A stretch of DNA of 64,000 nt, from NCBI GenBank assembly GCA_023014485.1, contig JAJOZX010000925.1, positions 125,001-189,000 of the forward strand, in the 5' to 3' direction. A program made the position numbers and the translations under genes. The DNA comes from Bathynomus jamesi. Taxonomy: Eukaryota; Arthropoda; Malacostraca; Isopoda; Cirolanidae. Every line of letters starts with the position of its first letter. The first letter of the stretch is position 1. Under the pieces are notes generated by a model. That model did no database searches and was not told the origin of the DNA. It saw nothing but the letters and a program-made list of their open reading frames with translations. Positions 49,201 to 56,736 of the stretch are shown here, piece after piece.

Positions 49201-52200
49201 TATTTTTTCCTTGGGTTAAATGAAATTTAAATCCTAAACTTAAAACATACAAAACAGCAATATCTAAGCAAAGATTAAAAAAGTATTCCCTTACTTAGTT
49301 GTGTCGGTCGTGTGTTGGGACTGATTGAATGGAAAGAGAGAGGGGTTACTGCTTCTGCTCGTGCCTCCTATAGACATGGAGTCCTCTGCTTCGCTGCAGC
49401 TTACGTCAAGGACACCGTCTGGTGGAAATCAAGGAAAATTGTGAAATGAAGTGAAAGGAAACGTTAAAAATGAAAGTATAGATACAAGAAAGAAGTCAAT
49501 GAAGGTGGTAAATTCGAGTTACAAGAAAAATGGAATACAATACAATTTATTATTCTATTTATACATGTACAGGACAAACATTAGGTGTAACGAGTAATGT
49601 AAAAATGTGACAGTTAATGAAATTGATAAAAACTAATACAGAATCAAAACAAGAACTATGTCGGAACGACTTCAACAAGAGCAATGTCTGAACATCATCA
49701 CTATCCCCTCCTATATTTGTGATCTTGACCTTCGGTGCAAAAAACACGATTCTTGCTCGCGACACATCTCCTCGTGATGATACATACGTGTATGAAGTTT
49801 CACTAATTTATGTCGAGTGGTTCAAAAGTGATGGGGTGTACCTCCATTTGAGCTTTGCCTCTATTAGTGGCCTTGACCTTCGATGCAATGACCCGATTCT
49901 TGCTTGTGACACATCCTCTTGTGATGATATACGTGTATGAAGTTTCACTAATTTATGTCGAGTGGTTCAAAAGTGATGGCGTGTACCTCCTTTTGACCTT
50001 TGTCCTTAGATGAAGGGACCTCAGTCTTGCTCATGACACATCATCTTGTGATGATCCATATGTGTGTGAAATTTCATTTACGTTTTCATTTAATTTATGT
50101 TCCTTCCAAATTTATTTTGTCGGTAAGCTCGTTTGTGTCCCCTAATCTTATAGTTAATCACAATATGTGTCTGTTTTATCTTACAATTGATGTGAATCGA
50201 ATTAATTATAATATTTTTACATATTACATAACCCTAATTATCTATGAAGCGTTTGTTTTATCTTATAATTAACTTGAGAAGCCAGTAAGGCCCAATAAAA
50301 GCCAAGTTATACAGAAAAAATAAATATTAGTAGTTCAACGAGCAATTGTATGTTGAATTACTGTAATATTGCAATAATTTAATGTTAAAACATTTATTTT
50401 TATCAATAAGAATTTATTCATTTACTCACAAACTGGTCTGCTTTCCTCCCTCTCATTTGTACTATGAGAAAGCAACATTTATTTCTAAGCACTTATTTTA
50501 AAGTTCATTTCTTTATGGACACGCTTTCGTCCTTTTTCTTTTAAAGAAACATACAGTATTCAGCTTTCCTGATGACTGCACTTTAACCCATTAAGAGCCA
50601 GAACTATTTTTTGTATTTCTTGATATATTCAGCTTCAGAGACTTTAGATAAATATGAAATAGCTATACATGATAAAGAAAAAATTAAAACATAAAAGTTT
50701 CACTTTTAAGTTTTAACTTAAATTGTATTGTTAAAATGTGTTCCCAAATAGGACAATGGCGGTTAATGGATTAAATCGAAATTTATGTTTACCTTTCCTT
50801 AAAAACAAAAGCTTTATCTAAATGAAATTAATCACTTTACCTTCACTGGGGCAATTGTATCTCTCGAAGTATCCGGTCAGGTGTATTCTTTCATAGGTTG
50901 GTAATGAGGTAGTGACAGTGGAACCACGTTGCAAGTGAATGGCAATGGTATAACGTTCTAAAAAATAAATAAATACATAAATAAATAATAATGATAATAA
51001 ATACTGTACACACAAAAACACGCATACATTTATGTATTGAGCAAGAAGGAAAATTTGATATTTTAATCGTTAGGCTTTTTAGAGCTTTTTTACATTAATC
51101 GCAAGAGAAAACGAAAAATTTTGTAAGATGCGAAACTCGATGCGGAAGAACGGTGTAATACAGTAAAGGCAATGTAAAAACAATGCAAAGGGATAGCTAT
51201 TAAAAACTGTTCTACCAATCCTTTATTAATGTTTTCAGTCGTTAAACGGTAAACTGTGAAGAAATGCGGATGTCTTTCGAAAAAACGTGAATCAGATGCG
51301 CATCAGGGTTAGCCTTATACGTAATATGAGTGTGTGTTTTAGAGGAAGAAAGGGAAGATGGACAGCTGACTGACAATGAATTTGCAACACGCAACATTAG
51401 AGGAAGGTTTCTTAGCACACTCAGAAGCCGGGCCACATTCATGGAGTTATTTTCATTAAAAAGCACAAAAGTGTGAAACCAAAGCTGCTGGATACGATAT
51501 AGAAAAAAAGAGCTTTAAACTTATAACCTTGATTCAGCAATCACTGTCCTAGTTCACGAGAAGCGAGAATTCACAAGCGATAAACATGCAATGACCAGTA
51601 GCATCAGCATCTCATAAAACAACTGTGAGCATCTAGAACGCATTAGAATCGAGTAACAGACTGAACGAGAATCAACACGTATCCAGGTCATGAACATCTT
51701 GTTTATCGCGCTTAACCCTTAAACCTTACCAGGAGTACTGGTGTACCCCATTACCCCGGATATTGCTAGCGAAACTTTTATAATGGTTAGGGATTAAGGG
51801 TTAATGGAACACTGTGACAAAGACAAACTATAATCTAGAACAACAACTCCGCAAAATCCTTTAATAAATACGATCACGGAATCAGAACACAAATTGTAAA
51901 ATACGGGTTGAAAAATGGACTGGAAACTTTTCTACAAGCGAAAGCGAGTTGCGCGCGTTCAAAAAATATGAACAAAGCTCAGTTCCACAAAGAATAACAT
52001 TTGAACCATTCCAATTCAACACACTGCTACTGATACAGTGACAGATTATCGATGGTACGGCAATAAAACAGACTCCTGACGACATATAAATTCGCACCTG
52101 AAGACCTTAGCATAGTTTGGAAGCTAACGAGCTAGTTATTCTAATAAATCAATCTGTCATTGCGGTTTTATTCCCTCAACTCCTTTACAACTATTTACAA

Positions 52201-55200
52201 CTCGTAATTGAGAATATTCACCTACAGTATAAGAATTCGTCATTATGATGGAGGAAAAAATGATTATAACACTGATAAAATTCAATTTGTAAGGAAAACA
52301 CGAGAAGTTGAAACTGTGAATAACGTATTATATATGGATGACATGCGAAGAAATCAACGAATAAAAGATCTATGAATGGTGATAAAGGATGATGAAAAAG
52401 TATTGACGAATGCGAAAGGATTGGGGGTAAAAGCAAAAAATGATGCTAGGCCAGTCTCACAACTTAAGAAACAGAAAAAAAAATTTAACAGCTCCTTTGT
52501 TCAAGACTTAAATAATAACAAAGCTGTGTTTACAGTTTCGGAAAAACTAAAGCAGTACAGACATTTTACAGCCAAAATAAATCAACTACAAAGCCTAAAC
52601 TATTGGGAATCGCTTCGAGAAAACATATCGTGCAAAATCAATATATATGGCTGAACCCGGACTGGTACAAAATTAACAAGGTTTCCTTGGACACCTTGAA
52701 CCACATTACTCCATATCTCTGTCAACATTTCCTTCAGCTGCATTATATTTGAGGGGCATGAATGGTGTTGGTGTGCCCTGAAAAGTATACGATGCAATTC
52801 TTCCTACAGGTTCTCATGGGGTTTGCGTCAGGACTTTAGAGCCCAGGGAAGGCATTAAATACCCTGACACCTCTTCCAGTGCGTGGTCATATGCGAGGTA
52901 CGACGCGTAGCTCCAGTGCTGCTCCACCCTTCCGAAGAACATGAGCGTCACGGTGCAGGATGTCTCATTGGTACAGTGGAAGGAGATGCCTTTTCAGGTT
53001 GTCAATATACCTACCTATCCGAACTGAAACGCCCATCAGTGAACACCAATACGGTCCTTTCAGCGTACCAAATGGCCACAAACATTGTATGACTTATTTC
53101 ATTTGTCGTATTAAACATCAATTCTTTGTACTGTATTTGTATCATAACTATAAGAATGACTTTCAAGCTTTAACTTCCAATTTTCAATTATTCGTTCGTT
53201 TAAGTATTTTAAATTCATTAATACCTCTTATTCATGACTTAAATATTACTTAATTGTAGCTACCTATGAAGTGATATGTTTTATTTTTAATTAACCTGAG
53301 AGCCCAGTAAAGCCTAAAGCTCAAGGGTCAAATTAAGTAAAACAAATAGTTCAGGTGACAATTTGCTCATTGTATTATTAATGTAATATAGCAGAAATTG
53401 TAACGTAATATTTATTTTATAAATAATTCTGAATTTTAACTTTACACTTATTCCAATACAATTTTACAGGAACGTCCTCCACATGTAAATTGTTGAAATT
53501 TTGTCTCGTTAGAGACTAATGCCGCCAAGACGCAAGCCTTCTCCGTTGGTGTGTTCATGGCCTACAATTTTTTCAGCTGCTTATTTCTGTCGTCACACAT
53601 CGTACATCGTCCGTAAAGAAGACAATGTATGGAGGAGACACTGAATCGTTCTCGGACTGTACATCAGTTGGAAATCTGTCGCTTACTTTGGTCACATTCA
53701 AAATGATCTACAATACTATCCTTTGTGAATAAGGAAATTTCACGCGATCCAACTTTTTCTGTCCACTTGCTGCGTAAACTAAATACTGTACAGTGTAAGT
53801 GTAAATTTCTGTTTACACCAACGCCTTTAGAAGTAAAATTCCCTCGTGTGACGTCAGGCAATTAGTATTAGAGGTGATCAACTTCCGTTAAGAGCTCTGT
53901 ATATACTGGCGGTAAAGATTGTGTCAAGTAAAGAGTTCCTACTTACCTTACACGAGACAATAATACAGTATGCTCTATTTTTCAGATATTTAATTCTCAT
54001 AAAAAATAATTTTGTTTCATAAAGAAACAAAATGTCAGCTAAAAAAATGTGCATGCAACGTTGTTTCTCAACCTTAAACAATATATAATTTTACAATACA
54101 AGGCTAGAACCAAAATATTAGATAGGCCTTAAATCCATAAATTCTTGGGAATTTAGCTGGGAAACTGATGTTCTCTCCTTTCCAGGATACCAATGACGCC
54201 AACAAAGGAAATAGGTACCATATGAGAAGACTCAGAATCATATTTGCGCATGGGGAAGATCAGAAACAGAAAGAAATGTCGGAGAACAGAGAACAAAACC
54301 ATCAAACGACATCGCACGACTGTCACTCTGACGAGAGAAAAAGAAAAATGCATCGTTTTACAAAGCAAACGTAATGAAATGGAAAAGGAGTTCTGAAATA
54401 ATTGCAATATTCAATACCACTAGAAACTGTAGGTATTTCCTTCCGAAGAAAGAAAAGTCATTTGAAGGGAGGAGTTGCTGCCAGAGAGTTTCCGTTACGC
54501 CGTAGAAACGAGGCAAAATGTTTGGCATGGGACAAAGGAAGGGTAAAGGGGAGCACGGAAGAGGGATCTGACAAAAAGGGGGATACGGAATAAAAAAGAA
54601 TGAAGAATATTTATCTATTTAACATTTTTTAATTTTAATAATTAATGAAAATATGAAAAAATAAAATAAAAAATAAATTTACTCCAATTTTTTTTAAGAT
54701 TTTTTTTTTCTCTGAGAATGAAAAAAATTATTTAAGATTCTAAAAGAAACTTTTTTTTCATTTCGACTGAAAGTAGTTCTTTTATAAAACATTAGTTAGT
54801 AGCAATGATTGCTTTCACACTTCAGTTTAACGCAAAAGAATTATTTTAATGACAAAAAATTTACCGCTCTTCTTACTGAACATTGACAAAAAAATTCTAA
54901 TACAAAACCAAAGGACTTCACTTATAACAAAAACTATGTCGGAATTTGAAAATAAAAACCCACTCTAATAGACAGAGTTTATTTCCACGACAGTTTCGAC
55001 GCCCACTGGCATCCTCCTCGGGTGGATACAGAAACACGTGTTTCTGTATCCACCCGAGGAGGATGCCAGTGGGTGTCGAAACTGTCGTGGAAATAAACTC
55101 TGTCTATTAGAGTGGGTTTTTATTTTCATATTTTGACCTTCACGTAGAAAAAAGTGAAGTTTTTTGCATTTATTATGTCGGAATTATATCAATGTATCGG

Positions 55201-56665
55201 CCTATATTTGTAACCTTGACCTTTGTCGAAAGGACCTGATTTGTGACGATACATATATGTATAAAGTTTCATCAGCTTATGTTGAGCGGTTCAAAAACTA
55301 TGACGTAGACGAGTGTGAGATTAACGGTTGGACAGACAAATGAAATCCAGTATATGGCTCCCTCCGTCTTTTTTTATTTGGGTCAAGGCTACACGGGCGA
55401 CTTTGTCGCTGCGACGAAGTGTTGTCACGACAAATCGCGGAGAATAGGTATTGTTGTTTCCTATGGGGCAAGCTACACGGTACACAGTCGCTGGGATGCA
55501 TTGTATTGTTCCGAGTGCGGTAGGGTGCGCGTTAACACCAACTTATTTTCCATTCTTTACTGCCTGAAAGGAGAAAGCACGACGAGCAATTTTTAAAGTT
55601 CGCAATACGAAAATATATGCGATAGATCTAATTACGAGCGCTGAATGCGCGCCGCATACACACGCACGCACGTTTGGTTTCCCTACAGGACCGCGACATT
55701 TTCACGTTCAATTCTGTATCGCGACATTTACTCAATCTAAAAACCAAATAACTTTAACCAAACCTAATTTAGCCCTATCTAACCTAGCTTTAATTATAGC
55801 CCCCTTTTTCATGATAAAAAGAGAATTTATAAAGACAAATTACCGCGACACCGCAAATGTCGGAATACGCACGTTCGTGTTGCGACGGGCTCTGCGTGTA
55901 TTCTCAATATCGTCGCGTTTCCGTAGGTTAGACACGCACGCGCGCACATATAGTACGTATGAGAATGCGTGGTTTTTGTATGAAACAAAATTACCCCCAC
56001 CAAGACTGGAACCCCGGACCTCTTCAGTAGGAGTAACAAGCGCTATCACCACACTACGACGTGATAAAAGTTAACACAATCTGTCATATACTTAAACAAC
56101 GGAAGAAACGCGTAACACTTTTGCGTCCAGAGGCATTTTAAGTGTTAACCCTCCGGCACTCGAGGTAATGGCAACATTCAATTCAAATCACTCTGATTTA
56201 ACACGGGTGTCCCCTTCCCATACGTGGAATAACACGCACGAGCGCGCGTGGGATTTGTATGTGTGGTGGTAGCGCTCGGGAGTCCTACTGAAGAGGTCCT
56301 GGGTTCACTGGCAAGCAATTGTAATTGACTACCTAGAATGTAATTATAATTAATTACATTAGGAAACCAAGGTAATTGATACAATTACCTTCAATTACAT
56401 GAATATTAAAGTTAATGGATCATACTTATAATTTAAACTATTCGCTCATCATGTCTGTGGGAGCTTTCTTTTGAGAATGTAAAATGTTATTCTTTTTATT
56501 TGAAACAAAATGTTCCATTTATTTCAAATGTTCCTAACTGAAGTGCCCGTTTTTTCTCCCTTCTTATTTTGATAAAATAAATGCTACTTCTTTTGTCTTA
56601 TATTAGTATTTTTTAAGTGCCTTATCTTTGGTTTCATTAGACCACACACACACACACACACACAC

Positions 56666-56736
<71 letters not shown>

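Larger units (their letters stand above)
46271..49294 (-). other. Clock intron W3-W4
   Basis: Holds the foldback-type element (46350), a tRNA-SINE (46870), a hAT MITE (48004) and AT-rich filler. A short SINE tail (AGCTTGACCTTCG) lies at about 49138. Confidence 0.7.

Noticed and set aside
49730..50100. CRISPR-like array
   Set aside because: Period of about 136 bp, diverged units and eukaryotic context; it is a dispersed repeat in tandem.
55031..55044. CACGTG E-box at the centre of the 180-bp palindrome, a possible CLOCK autoregulatory site
   Set aside because: The motif arises from the palindrome centre and lies far inside an intron; CACGTG also occurs in unrelated repeats here (for example near 22727).
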